Shown in pieces: positions 32,368 through 43,299 of a stretch of 64,000 nucleotides of DNA. Every line of letters starts with the position of its first letter. The stretch's first letter is position 1. Origin of the DNA: Pictodentalium vernedei. Taxonomy: Eukaryota; Mollusca; Scaphopoda; Dentaliida; Dentaliidae. A program made the position numbers and the translations under genes. The DNA lies in the NCBI GenBank assembly GCA_031216915.1, contig CM062289.1, positions 450,126,866-450,190,865 on the forward strand. The letters are read 5' to 3'. The notes under the pieces are model-generated. The model was not told where the DNA came from. It searched no databases and saw only the letters and a list, made by a program, of their open reading frames with translations.

Positions 32368-33120
32368 GTATATAAGAGTTTATTATATACGATTTTCTTT
32401 CTCAGATTTACCCATTATCAAGCTCGGCTGATATGACTTCAAACTCGGCTGATATGACGCTGATCTCAGGTATGAACCAAGCTACAGTTCCCCTTTGATG
32501 CGTTACTGGGAGCAGCCATTTTGTTCAGTGAAATCGTCCGCCGTCATTTGTCGGCGAAAGCAATCATTTAGTAAAACTGGCGTTACTTGGCAAGAGGGGA
32601 GTCGTTTTTGTATGGCGAGGAATTAATGATGGCAATAAGTAAGGATTGGGTGAATGAAGTGCAGGCCTTAAAATAAGCAGTCTGACATTTGTAGAATGAG
32701 GTCCTCAAAGGGTGAAATTGCTGGTTCTATCCCATACAGTGGGCCAGTTTATCCTCTGGGTACCTCTTTCTGTTTAGGATTGAGACCCTGATTCAAATGA
32801 GGTTTACAGAGGGTAAATTTAGTGATGCCACCCTGCTGTGCAGGGTAGCATCACCAAATTCATCCTCTTAGGACCTCATTTTGCAGATGTCACTCTGTTT
32901 ATTTTCTGGCTTGATGAAGAGAAACAAGAAGAAAGTTGTACACGAAATTCAATGTAAACTAAGATTCAGGGTTGTGAGCAGGCGGAGATTCGTCGAAGTG
33001 AAAGAAGATATGAATCAGCTGTGGTTGGTTCATATCGGCCGAGATTAACGTCATATCAGCCGAGCTCGATAATGGGCAATTCTGGGTAAAGGAATCCTCC
33101 AGTCTAATATATAAGGATAT
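32368..33120. mobile_element. Element with long inverted ends, hAT-2 nested
   Basis: CCCATTATCAAGCTCGGCTG with GATATGAC at 32412-32440 is inverted at 33045-33078 (GTCATATCAGCCGAGCTCG). Outer ends share TATATAAG-type sequence. Exact ends and duplication are not resolved. Confidence 0.45.
32662..32913. mobile_element. hAT-2 family MITE, 252 bp
   Basis: Ends CAGGCCTTAAAATAAG and TTATTTTCTGGCTTG. ATGAAGTG/ATGAAGAG flank it (7 of 8). Contains the palindrome GATGCCACCCTGCTGTGCAG with its partner arm. Confidence 0.82.
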
Positions 33121-33197
33121 TTTTTTGTCTTGACAAGAGTCTTAGATATCTATTAGTTCTTGCTAGTAATCATTACTTATTTACGAGACTGGATGGC

Positions 33198-33423
33198 CCA
33201 ATACTACAAAGCTTTTACAATTGTATTTTCTAGTATTGTATTTTCTAGTATTGATTTTAAATCGGTTGAAATGAACCATTAGCATTTTCAAAGATGTGGC
33301 AATTTGCCAACTGGCAAATTGCCATATCTTTTAAAATACTAATGATTCATTTTAGTCCGTTATATTAATAGGTAGAAAATACAATTCTAGAAAATACAAT
33401 TTGTAAAAGCTTTATAGTATTAG
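33198..33423. repeat. P5 family element, complete
   Basis: Inverted ends CCAATACTACAAAGCTTTTA and TAAAAGCTTTATAGTATTAG. Central palindrome GTGGCAATTTGCCAACTGGC. Confidence 0.7.
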
Positions 33424-33612
33424 CACCTGCATGGAGGGGGGGGGGGGGTACTGTAGTACCTAATTTAGGCTGCGAGTGGCTCAATGTGCAGCATGCCCTA
33501 CCTGGAATACGATAAGTGTTAATTGAATAAGTAAGGTCCTGTCTACTTCATGTATATTTTATTTATCCAGAAATAAATTTCCAAGAAGTTTTGAGTCTGT
33601 TAACTATAATCC

Positions 33613-33700
33613 AGACTAATATTCCAACTACATCGCCAAGGCATGCGCTCAATGAAAGTATGCCTTTGGGATGTTGTTGGAATATTTCATCAGTCGGGAC
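33613..33700. repeat. Stem-loop
   Basis: ACTAATATTCCAACTACATC with AAGGCATGC is inverted as GTATGCCTTTGGGATGTTGTTGG then AATATT; arms imperfect. Confidence 0.45.
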
Positions 33701-34423
33701 TTGAGCCACCACAATCGGAAAAATCAGGTGTACCCACTCTCAACGGACATCTTCGCTACACACCTGTTTATTAGAGGTGACGAGTCTGAAACACACTCTC
33801 GAAAAAGACTGCAACTCGGGACAATGGGACACTCCCACATAGAGCTCACGCAGACAGTTGGCAGAGCATTCATTTATTCCAAGCAAGTTTGCTCTGTGAC
33901 GTGATCATGTTTTAGCCCCATCCCCATCCTCCTAAAAATTAAAAGTTGTGGTGGGATCGAGTCCTGCTGGAGACTCGTCAGAGAAAGAAAAGCGTCATTT
34001 CAGACATTGAAAATATACTGTAGTCTATATAATTTATTTGTATCGAACAAATTTATTTATTAATTTATCATCGTTGAATACTGTTTTTGATTCTTTTTTG
34101 CATATTTATAGATTTTTTGGAAAAATACAAAGCTGAATTCAATTATAGCGTTCCTTTTTATCAATCTTCGCGATTGCTTTTAATTTTGTAATGATAATAA
34201 AGTCACTCGAGCCATCTGCTGAAAAAAAACGTTGTTCTCACAAGAGAACAACAGTCACTCAGTACTCGTGAGTTCAGCACTCCACCACGACCATGACCGC
34301 AGTATTCAAGCACTTTGACTCTTCAAATACATGCAGCACGTTCCACGAGTCATCATTAACGTCTTGACGGTGAACCGGGGTGGGGCGGTGGGCAGGGGGC
34401 ACGTGCGCCTCAACTTTTTCTAG
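33701..34423. other. No supported feature
   Basis: Short frames only; a TTGTTCTC/GAGAACAA palindrome lies at 34232-34252. Confidence 0.45.
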
Positions 34424-34475
34424 AGAGGGAGAGAGAAAGGACGATAGAGAGAAAAAAAGAAAGAAAGAAGGGGAC

Positions 34476-34506
<31 letters not shown>

Positions 34507-34510
34507 AGAT
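34424..34510. repeat. Purine-rich GA/GAAA tract
   Basis: Imperfect GAGA and AAAG units. Confidence 0.85.
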
Positions 34511-34686
34511 TAGCCCAACCCTTCACTACAGTCTTAGGAATTAACAGAAAGGAGGTGCACAGAAGATCCTTTACTCTCAAGATGTGACTAAACATGCCCA
34601 TATTTGATTTGTTTTTTCTGAAGCTTTTAAAGTGGGCAAAAATACACATTTTGGCTCAATAATACACAAATTCCCACATCGGTTAA

Positions 34687-34919
34687 CCCCTTTACCCAAG
34701 GTAACGACCAAAGCCGGCCAGCGCTATTCACAAAAATCAACATTTGATTTTCATTATTTTTTCACTTTTGGCTAAAAAACATAGCTTATGACCCCTCAAT
34801 GGAACGAGCTCGTTCCAATGAGGAGTCATTAGCCATGTTTTTGGCGCAAAATATAAAAAAAATAGTTATTCAAGAATTTTATTTGTAAGTGTCGACTGCC
34901 TTTCGTGTTAGGCAAAGGG
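34687..34919 (+). mobile_element. PB-A MITE
   Basis: TTAA at 34683-34686 and 34920-34923. Its right end plus flank has been tandemly duplicated (34855-35091). Confidence 0.83.
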
Positions 34920-35091
34920 TTAAATATAGAGCCGAAAATGTGCATCTTTCTCCATGTAGAGGTGCGTTTGAAAAAAAATAGTTATTCAAGAATTTTATTT
35001 GCAAGTGTCTTCTGTCTTTCGTGTAGGCAAAGGGTTAATTATTGAGCCGAAAATGTGAATTTTTCTCCATGTTGAAGTGCTTTAGTCCCAA
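34855..35091. repeat. Tandem duplication, about 120 bp, of PB-A end plus flank
   Basis: AATAGTTATTCAAGAATTTT, GGCAAAGGGTTAA, GAGCCGAAAATGTG and CTCCATGT occur in order twice, at 34855-34971 and about 34973-35091, with few differences. Confidence 0.75.
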
Positions 35092-35242
35092 ATATAGTTT
35101 TCCGAATTGTTTCTACCCTGTCACAACGGCACATTGGTCACCACTGAGATAGATCGGAATGTAGGGGGGATTTCTATAGCTCTCCCCCCCCCCCCCTCCA
35201 CTCACCCACCCCTCGAGTTACAAATGATTCCTACATACTTGC

Positions 35243-35346
35243 CTTTTACCTAACGCGATAAGGAGACATACTTGCCATATAAAACTGAAACTTTTTATTT
35301 TTGCCTTTAAAATGAAAATTATGACCCACTCCCTCTTTGGGACCAA
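35243..35346 (-). mobile_element. PB-A MITE left-half remnant
   Basis: CCTTTTACCTAACGCGATAAG, GACATACTTGCC, AAATTATGACCCACTCCC; it ends near the hairpin centre. Confidence 0.45.
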
Positions 35347-35549
35347 CTCAACGACAACTTTCGCAGCAACGAAGAAAAGTCGCTTGTCCATTGAGAATAA
35401 TAAGATCCGCACCCTTCTTAATTGGCATGTTTCTGAAGGCAAAATTATTGGTCAGAAAATGCCATACTCCACAAAAGTGTCGAATAACCATGAAGCTATT
35501 ACTGTCCGAAGTGGTAAAACAAGTGTACTCCCAGTGTTCACGCTAGAGG

Positions 35550-35749
35550 CCAATACTATAAACTTTTACAATTCTATTTTCTCGAATTGTATTGTCCATA
35601 GATATGACCTTAAATGGGTTGAAATGAAGCGTTAGCATTTTCAAAGATGTGGCAATTTGCCAACTACATCTTTTAAAATGCTAATGATTCAGTTCAGACA
35701 GTTATATTAATAGGTAGAAAATACAATTGTAAAAGTTCTATAGTACTGG
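35550..35749. repeat. P5 family element
   Basis: CCAATACTATAAACTTTTAC and TAAAAGTTCTATAGTACTGG. The central palindrome has lost part of one arm. Confidence 0.7.
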
Positions 35750-35829
35750 CTCCTGGTCACAAGGTTTATTGTTTGACATGGAGTTGAACGAGACTAACAG
35801 CGGCAAATTACCAGTAAACAATACCCTTA

Positions 35830-36077
35830 TGTATTTATTTATTGATGTTTAAGGTCACATATTTATGCACAATGGCTAATCATGACCGTGACAGTTTTAC
35901 GGGTGGAGGAAGCCGGAGTACCCGGAGAGAACCACCGAGCAACGACGAGCAGCTGTCAGCTCCCCAACATCGTAACTCCGCACTGCAGCACAGGCAGGGT
36001 TAGATTGGTTGAAGACATGCATACCTTCGACGTGCAGTACGCCTTAGTACACGGCGTCATCGTGCCCCCACATGGAC
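35830..36077 (-). mobile_element. SINE-1 copy, T1 tail, 14-bp target duplication
   Basis: AAACAATACCCTTA flanks exactly at 35816-35829 and 36078-36091. The head is missing: 5' truncated at the GTGCCCCCACATGGACAA block. Confidence 0.88.
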
Positions 36078-36119
36078 AAACAATACCCTTAATCCATTGT
36101 ATGTTTTTTTTCATACCCT

Positions 36120-36420
36120 CCGCAAACAAAGTTTGGGGGGGGGTGTATATAGGAATCACCCTGTCCGTCCGTCCGTCCGTCCGTCCGTCCGTCCGTCCGT
36201 CCGTCCGTCCGTCCGTCCGTCCGTCTGTCTGTCCATCCTTATAAGCGCAACTTCTCCTAAACCGTTTGAAGAATTTTCATGAAACTTTACACAATGGAAG
36301 AACTCCATATGAAGATGTGCATGAAGTAATATAATTCCGTTCTGATATTTCCAAGAGGAGATAATCTAACTTATACATTCGGGGGGCATCACTTTGTGAG
36401 CTTGCTCACAGTACCTCTAG
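36120..36420. repeat. (CCGT)n microsatellite with conserved flank
   Basis: CCGT units at 36163-36226, then CTTATAAGCGCAACTTCTCC, GAAACTTTACACAATGG and GAGCTTGCTCACAG. The flank reads like a mobile-element body carrying the microsatellite, but only one copy is in the window. A related CGGA run lies at 31106-31136. Confidence 0.65.
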
Positions 36421-36424
36421 TTGA

Positions 36425-36752
36425 TTTAATTACACCTTCGACAGCCAGGGTCACCTCGGGCTGGACAGTTTTACGGGTGGAGGAAGCCGGAGAGAACCAC
36501 CGAACAGCGGTGAGGAACTGTCTCACAACGCACTAACTTCGTAAAAGCAGGGTTAGCATTGGCTGAAGGCATGTGCACCATCCACGTGTAGTACGCCTTT
36601 AGTACACAGCGCCTTCGTGCGCCCTCGTGTGTCCTCGGGATTAAGTGCCTTGCTCAAGGACACAACACAGCTTCCGCTGGTCAGGATCGGTTGCTTTCGG
36701 TTTGAAGTTCAATGGTCGAACCACTGAGCCACCGTGCTCTCGCCGCTTGATA
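36425..36752 (-). mobile_element. SINE-1 copy, T2 tail
   Basis: ACACCTTCGACAGCCAGGG tail, core, and a type-3 head (GGTCGAACCACTGAGCCACC). Some decay; no duplication was seen. Confidence 0.75.
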
Positions 36753-36877
36753 TGATAAAGTGTATACCCTGAGTTCACCCCAGGTTACAGGGTTTATTTT
36801 TGACATGGCGTGAAACGGTTTTAAATCTTAACAGCAAATTGATGTAGACACATTTTACCCAGTGACAATACTCTTAA

Positions 36878-37098
36878 CCCTTTACCCAACCTGAATAGCA
36901 GACGACAGTTGCAACAAAACTCATTCAGCGTCAAAAAATGGGGTTTTTTCAAACAGCAAAAAAAATAGATTATGTCACCCATCACTGGAACGAGCTCGTC
37001 GAGCTCGTTTCAACGAGGGGCCACATGATATGGTTTTTGATAAAAAAAAAGATTTTCAAAAATAATAAGTTTTTCCACCCTGTGCATTGGCTAAAGGG
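36878..37098 (-). mobile_element. PB MITE, mixed A/B features
   Basis: TTAA at 36874-36877 and 37099-37102. The left arm is PB-A (TAGCAGACGACAGTTGC); the right hairpin arm is PB-B-like (CCACATGATATGG). Arms are unequal, so it looks like a recombinant or intermediate. Confidence 0.75.
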
Positions 37099-37171
37099 TT
37101 AAATACAAAAATTCATTTTAAGGTTCAAATACACGGCTTATATCCTCCTCCCCCACTCCCGTCAACAAGCA

Positions 37172-37291
37172 CGTTTCAGTGAGAAGTCATAGGCTATGCA
37201 TTTGAGAGAAAATGAAATAATGATCAAATCTGAATGGTGATTTTTTTTAATAACTCTAGTCATTTTTGACCGTTGCGCTACGAAAAATGTT
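37172..37291 (-). mobile_element. PB-A MITE remnant, half
   Basis: GTGAGAAGTCATAGGCTATG, GAATGGTGATTTT, TTTTTGACCGTTGCG. Confidence 0.45.
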
Positions 37292-37802
37292 AATGGCTGG
37301 CTGAAAACCCAGTTTTAAAACTTGGGATTCCTTGCCGGAAGCACTTCAAATCAGGGAGTCAGGGGAAATGGCATTTACTCGCACTAGCAGCTCGGTCTTG
37401 ACATGCCGAAGTATGCATGTCTTGAAGATCCGAGATGGGGGCGTTTGAGAGGGGGTGCCCCCCTCCCCATTGGGGGGGGACCTTCTCTCAAACTCCCCCA
37501 TTGAATTTTGAAAGCTGCCAGAACAGATTTGGGGTGTATTTTAGCTTTACTTCGAGAATAAATTATTGACAAAAATTGAGTGACGAACCTAGTAAGGGCA
37601 TTGTCTGCCCCTCTCGCCCCTGTGGTCCGAAGGCAGGGAGGGCAGATACCCTCTCTGCCCCCGTGCTTCCCTGGTCACCAATGAGATAATTCTGGTACCT
37701 ATTAAAAACAGTTGATATTCTTTTTATTATGGGTTGTGATGTTTTATTTCCAGTTAAAACATGATTTAATTGAAATTAAAGCACCCAAACGCGTATCACT
37801 AA
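37292..37802. other. No supported gene
   Basis: C/G-rich words (CCCCCTCCCCATTGGGGGGG near 37460) look like the interior of a decayed hAT element, but ends were not found. Confidence 0.4.
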
Positions 37803-38045
37803 TTTATTTATTTATTGGTGTTAAAGGTCACATATTACTGCACAATGGTTCAGCGTGACCGCAACGTGGATGTGAAGTCAAGTCTAGTTAATCATTTATA
37901 CCCATGTTACCCATTTTAGAGGAATCCACCCCCGGGTATCTGTTGCCGGGTCCTGTTTTACCAATAAAACAGAGGTTGTTTACAACAGTACAGACAAGCA
38001 TTGTTTCACTTCCCGGAGTTCCATTGGGAAGAAAACGGGCGGTGA
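37803..38045 (-). mobile_element. S2 repeat
   Basis: T1-type tail, then GTGACCGCAACGTGGATGTG, ATACCCATGTTACCCATTTT and CACTTCCCGGAGTTCC. Same orientation as the next copy, 400 bp away. Confidence 0.75.
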
Positions 38046-38206
38046 TATCGCTCTAGACTTATTACGTAATGTGCGTCACGTCCAGAGATGGATATCAGAA
38101 AATATGTGTAAAAACATTAATGCTGCTGTTATCTTCTAAGGCAGTCTGAAATAAACTAGCGGGCTCGACAAATTCCCATGACGGGTAGCCCCGCCCATGT
38201 GACAGA

Positions 38207-38455
38207 ATTTATTTTTTGGTGTTTAAGGTCACATACTTCTGAACAATGGTTAATCGTGACCTGCAACGTGGAGATAAACTCAAGTTCAGTCAATCGTTTA
38301 CACCCATGCTACCCATTTTAGAGGACTTCTAACGCAAGGATTGGCGACTGCATGGGTCCGAATTCACAAATAAAACAGCGCTTGTCTACAACAGTTCAAA
38401 AACAGTTTCACTTCCTGGGGTTCCCACGGGAGATGTGACCGAAAAGTTCTAGTTG
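38207..38455 (-). mobile_element. S2 repeat
   Basis: TTTTTTGGTGTTTAAGGTCA tail, CTGCAACGTGGAGATAAACT, CACCCATGCTACCCATTTTA and CACTTCCTGGGGTTCCCACG. Confidence 0.75.
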
Positions 38456-38606
38456 TTTTACATATCAAGTTATAGCTAGACATGGACGGACTGAATCACT
38501 GAGTCACGGAATCACACTCTCATCATTTAAATAATAGATACGTATATTTTTTTTTTTATTGGGGATATCGCTAAACTAACAATGGCCGGGATGATTGTTC
38601 ATTGTT

Positions 38607-39015
38607 TAACCCTTTAAACACGTGAGGCCACTTTCACAGGTCAAGTTCAAAGGGTCTAATTTCATTTAGTAAAATATTTATTTATTTATTTATTGGTGAC
38701 ACAACGTCATCGTGCCCCCACCTGGGCAATGGGGGTGAAGTGTCTTGCCCAATGACACAACGCGCTTGCCGCAGGTGGGATTCGAACCGAGGACCTCTCG
38801 GCTTGCAGGCTGCACCTCAATCTTCTGAGCCACCGCGCCCGCATTAAGTAAAAGGCTGCTCAGTTAATTTGTGGGGTAGACAAATCAATATTGCAACGTG
38901 CAATATTAAAAGGCTGTGTGTCGAAAATATTGAATGGTCCATCCCAAATAATTGATACGGACTCTTCCAACTGAAGCAATCAAACTGAAATGGATTCGGT
39001 CGTCGGGGTTTAACC
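38607..39015. mobile_element. TTAA-C family element carrying a deleted SINE
   Basis: TTTAACCCTTTAAACACGTG left, GGGGTTTAACCC right. The middle GACAAATCAATATTGC to GAATGGTCCATCCC matches copy 1. Confidence 0.55.
38677..38842 (-). mobile_element. SINE-1 copy with a large internal deletion
   Basis: TATTTATTTATTGGTG joins directly to ACACAACGTCATCGTG, removing about 200 bp, while the type-1 head with its B box (GGATTCGAACCGAGG) is intact. It lies inside TTAA-C copy 2; ATTTAGTAAAA and ATTAAGTAAAA flank it. Confidence 0.7.
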
Positions 39016-39180
39016 CTATTACTGCCACGCCCTCTTTAGCCATATATGGAGGACCTCTATGCGAGGAAGTTTAATGAAATTTATGCCATACTTCAAACTC
39101 TATCATCTGATTAATTGTTGGAAAGGGCTCTCTGAGCCCTTTCCAACAATTAATCAGATGGTAGGTTTGATCTGTGCTTA

Positions 39181-39548
39181 CCTTATTTATTTATTGGTGT
39201 TAAGGTCTCATACTTATGCACAATGGCTAATCTTGACCGTGACAGTTTTACGGGTAGAGGAAACCGGAATACCCGGACAGAACCACCGAGCATCGACGAG
39301 CAACTGCCAGCTCCTCAACATTCTAACTCTGTTCATGCTCCGTTCAAGCAGGGTTACAGCGGTTGAAGACATGTGCACCATCTACGTGCAGTACGCCTTA
39401 GTACACGGCGCCAACGTGCCCCCATGTAGGCAACCGGGATAAAGTGCCTTGCCCAAGGACAGAATAGGGGTCGTCTCGGACGGGGATCGAACTCGGGACC
39501 TCTAGCATAGAAGTCAAACAGTCTACCACTGAGCCACCACGCTCCCCT
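39181..39548 (-). mobile_element. SINE-1 copy, type-2 head, T1 tail
   Basis: The head reads, on the sense strand, GTGGTGGCTCAGTGGTAGAC with B box GAGTTCGATCCCC. This differs from the type-1 head, but core and tail are the same family. Confidence 0.8.
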
Positions 39549-40583
39549 CGTTATAAAATAGTCGCTTTCGGCAGCGTAAGTGTTAAAGAGTATCATCTAA
39601 TGATCCTGGCACGATCAGCGTGTTGTCTGAAAGTGTCGAAGTAGACTACATTACTGCGACGTCTAGTAGCGCGTGACGGTCATATTGTTGAGATAATCGG
39701 CTCGATGTGACCTATACCGCAACATGCGGTGCCGGTGGGTGTATTATATGCCAGTAATTCCCTCAATATTAATAGATGAATATCGCTGGGATACTGTCGA
39801 GTCGGGCAAGACGACAGAACCCAAATATGTACGGACGAGGCCGATCTTGTGTTGAAGCGATTAATCGCTTCGTCTGTAGCGGAACGGTTACATGTCTTTG
39901 TTCCGATTAAGGTTTTCACAACCGGTTAACCGCACACTGACAGCAAGAATAGTTGATTTTTTTTATATTGGGAGATTTGGACGATTAAGGTAAGGTGTGT
40001 AAATCTTGAAAAAATAGTCGGGCCTGACAAAAGTTGCATTCTGTGAGGCCTGAATATTTTATACAACAAAATACCACTGGAGGCACCTGGGGGCCGAACC
40101 TTATTTTGGGTAAGCAATTTAATAAGACATTTTGGGATTCAAGAGTTAATGGTTGGTCGAGTTAAAAAGGCGGAAATCCTTCTACAGTATGTGTACTGAT
40201 GTAGTCGAACAAAAAAGCTGGAGGGATCATCATAGCCTTCGAATAGGGCGACATCGTTCGCTTCAGAAATGGAGATGAAGGATGGCAGTGAGCCCGAGGG
40301 TGACAAAACAAGGTCTTGATGGTCACGTCAGAAATAATGATTTTGTTGGCCATCTCACCTGAGAATAATGATATATTACACCATGCTTGGGACTACAAGT
40401 ACAAGTCGACCTTCGTTTCAGAAACGTAAATAATTTAAAAATAAAGTCAAATCGTGGACGTCGATTGTGACGTAACATCCGCTTGTGTTGTAGGCCGTCA
40501 GATACTATGCAACTTCCCTTGAATTTTAACCACCAAGATAGTATTTATGCGGTAAGTTTTCTTACAGTAACACTTTATGAAGT
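39549..40583. other. No supported feature
   Basis: Single-copy sequence, one of the longer repeat-poor stretches. A CGATTAATCG word occurs near 39858 but no element ends were found. No coding support. Confidence 0.5.
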
Positions 40584-40587
40584 TAAC

Positions 40588-41137
40588 CCTTTACCCACGA
40601 ATTGACCACATCCGCCCGTGTTATATGCAAATTCAGCAGCTGAAAAAAATACTAAATAAGAAGTGTTGCTCGCAAGTATCGTACGATTTACGAACAGCAG
40701 ATATACTGCGGTCCTCGGACTGTATTCTGTATATTTATCTCTCGTAACCACCCGTTCAATGTACAGTCGACGTTGACATTACGAGTATTGTAATGCAAAG
40801 TCAGTGGACGACACATCCCATTTGTACCCTGCTGTCGTATTTTCTGAAACAACATGCAGATGTTTATGACTTGGAAGAAATGAAACACGCAGATAATTCT
40901 TAGCTTTCACTGTTCCAACCCCGGATATGGAGCAGTGTTTGTTTATTGTGGTAAAGAATTTCTGCTTTAAATTTCAACAAAAACAATATCATGTTACGTG
41001 ACCTCTCTTTGGAACGAGTTCGAGGAGCTCGTTCCAATGAGGGATCACATGAAATGGTTTTGTTGAATTTTTTTGAAAACATTTAAAAATGATCTTTAAA
41101 ATAATAAATTTTGATATCGTCTGCGTTGGGTAAAGGA
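40588..41137 (-). mobile_element. PB-B MITE interrupted by about 310 bp
   Basis: Left end at TTAA 40584-40587 to about 40655. It resumes at about 40968 (AATTTCAACAAAAACAATAT), with a hairpin at 41010-41040 and TATCGTCTGCGTTGGGTAAA. The intervening 40656-40967 is unidentified and may be an insertion. Confidence 0.65.
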
Positions 41138-41204
41138 TATAGTCCATCCTATACGTTCTATGCAAGAAGGCTTCAATTAAGCTAAGAATTATTTAGCTAT
41201 TAGT

Positions 41205-41420
41205 GTTTAAGGTTTATTTATTCAGATATTTGGTTTTCCACTCCGGGCATCTTTGGCTATATCATGGCCGTAACATAGGTTTGAAGTCAAGTTTAGCCAA
41301 TCGTTTATACCTGAGATGCCTACTTTCGCGGACTTCACTCCGGGTTCTATTTTACCAGTAAAGCAGAAATTATTTACCGCAATAAACAAACACTGCTCCA
41401 AATTTGTGGTTGCCTTTGTC
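41205..41420 (-). mobile_element. S2 repeat, diverged
   Basis: GGCCGTAACATAGGTTTGAAG, CGTTTATACCTGAGATGCC and TTTTACCAGTAAAGCAGAA match S2 blocks. Confidence 0.6.
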
Positions 41421-41658
41421 CGTGTGCAAGGTACAATAAGATACAACGTATTGTGTCGGAATACCGAAATGGAAATCGTTAATCAGTACACCCGAATCGT
41501 GTCTAGTGAGCTGCGGTGCTCAGTTTTACGACATCGGCGGTGTCCGTATATCAGTGTTGTCTATCAGGGTCACAAGATTCATTAGATCAGATGATAAAAT
41601 ATAAATATTAGAATTCAAAATAAATAAACAAAATTAACAAAGACCTTACGTTATTTAA

Positions 41659-41888
41659 CCCTTTACCCAACGCAGACGATATCAAAATTTATTATTTTAA
41701 ATATCATTTTTTTGACATTTTTAAAAAATTTTCAACAAAACCATATCATGTGACCCCTCTTTGGAACGAGCTCGTTCGAACGAGGGGTCACATATGGTTT
41801 TGTTGAAATTTTCTGAAAAATAATATTTTTTCAACTGGTGAATTTGCATATTACGCGGGCGGATGCGGCCGATTCGTCGGGTAAAGGG
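41659..41888 (+). mobile_element. PB-B MITE, complete reference copy
   Basis: TTAA at 41655-41658 and 41889-41892. Ends CCCTTTACCCAACGCAGACG and CGTCGGGTAAAGGG. Hairpin AACAAAACCATATCATGTG with its reverse. Confidence 0.88.
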
Positions 41889-42100
41889 TTAAAAAATCTT
41901 GTTTTTCAGACACCAATCTCGTCATTAAAATTCTGCTTACAAAACCCCCCTATTCATCAAAATTCTACATATTTTTGCCTGTTTTTAAGCTGTTATCGGG
42001 AACAGAAGAAAACAACCTCCCCAACAACCTCCCCCCCCCCCCCCCCCCCCCCAGTGAAATAATCGAGGAAAAATTACCTGAAAAACAAGAGTTTTGTTAA

Positions 42101-42339
42101 TCCTTTACCCAACGTAAGGGCCAAAATCGGCCAGCGCTATTCACAAAAATCACTGTTCATTTTTTTTTTTTTTAATTTTACAGTTTTTTCTGAAAAACAT
42201 AGCTTAAGACCCCTCACTGGAACGAGCTCGTTCCAATGAGGGGCCATAAGTATGTATTTGACACAAAAAAATGAAAAAAACTAAGATATTCACGAATTTT
42301 GTTTGCAGGTGTCGCCTTCCTTTCGTATTAGGTAAAGGG
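42101..42339 (+). mobile_element. PB-A MITE
   Basis: TTAA at 42097-42100 and 42340-42343. Hairpin around 42200-42258; a T-run is expanded in the left arm. Confidence 0.83.
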
Positions 42340-42401
42340 TTAATAACCTAACCAAACCAAACACCAAGTGAGTGACACAACCATAAAAGAGGTTAGACAG
42401 C

Positions 42402-42653
42402 AAAGAAAGAGTAATACTACTTTGGAGACCACCCCGTGGGAACCTAGAGAAGTGAAGCAGTGCTTGTTTACCGTGGTAAACAAGCTCTGTTTTACTGGTG
42501 ATTTTGGATCCGGTAACTAATGCCTGAGGAGGAAGTCCTCTAAAATGGGCAACATGAATAAAATATTGGCTGAACTTGACTTTTAGATCATGTTGCGGTC
42601 ACGATTCGCCATTATGCAGCAATATTGACCTTAAATACCAATAAATAAATAAA
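42402..42653 (+). mobile_element. S2 repeat (sense orientation)
   Basis: TGGGAACCTAGAGAAGTGAAG, GCTCTGTTTTACTGGTGATT, TCCTCTAAAATGGGCAACAT, GTTGCGGTCACGATTCGCC and a tail ending ACCAATAAATAAATAAA. No tRNA-like head was seen, so S2 may be the 3' end of a LINE. Confidence 0.7.
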
Positions 42654-42717
42654 TTTGAAGAAGCGATAAGAATGACATAAATCTTTTATCACCATAAAAA
42701 TACACCACAAGCTTTAA

Positions 42718-43240
42718 TCCTTTACCCAACGTAACGACAAAAAAACGGCCAGCGCTATTCTCAAAAATCGCCAATTAATTTTCATTTTTTGTCTCAGAAA
42801 CATAGATTATGACCCCTCTTAGGAACAAGCTCGTCGAGCTCGTTCCATTGAGGGGTCTTAACCTATGTTTTTGAGACAAAAATGAAAAAAATCGCGACAT
42901 CGACGCCGTAGCTGCGACGGGTGGTGCAATCTCACAAAATTCTAAGTTCATCAAGGGTCATAACTCCAAGAAAAATATTTGGAACAACACATGCATTGAA
43001 CAGTGGCTAGACATCAATAAGATACACTTACATGCCAAATATAAAGACATTCCATCAAGTATTTCAAAAGTTATTGAGTTTTGAAACTCGTTGATCACAG
43101 ACAAACTCGTTGGTCACAGACGGACCGACAGACAGACAGACCGACATTGCCACTTATAGAGCTGCTAGTCGCAGCTAAAAAAATAGTTATTCAAGAATTT
43201 TGTTTGCAAGTGTCGTCTGCTTTTCATGTTAGGTAAAGGG
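42718..43240 (+). mobile_element. PB-A MITE interrupted by the SCG repeat
   Basis: TTAA at 42714-42717 and 43241-43244. Left arm and hairpin to about 42891, then the insertion 42892-43177, then TAGTTATTCAAG to the end. Confidence 0.83.
42892..43177. mobile_element. SCG repeat, copy 1 (inside PB-A)
   Basis: From TCGCGACATCGACGCCG to GCTGCTAGTCGCAGCTA. TAGCTGCGAC near the left end is inverted at the right end. Contains a GACC/GACA microsatellite block and GAACAACACATGCATTGAAC. Superfamily unclear. Confidence 0.65.
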
Positions 43241-43299
43241 TTAAATATCATTCCAAAGTGAAAGATATTTATAATGTATTATTATTACTACGATTATTA

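Noticed and set aside
35882-36244. Protein with a long SVRP repeat
   Set aside because: Translation of a SINE running into the (CCGT)n microsatellite.
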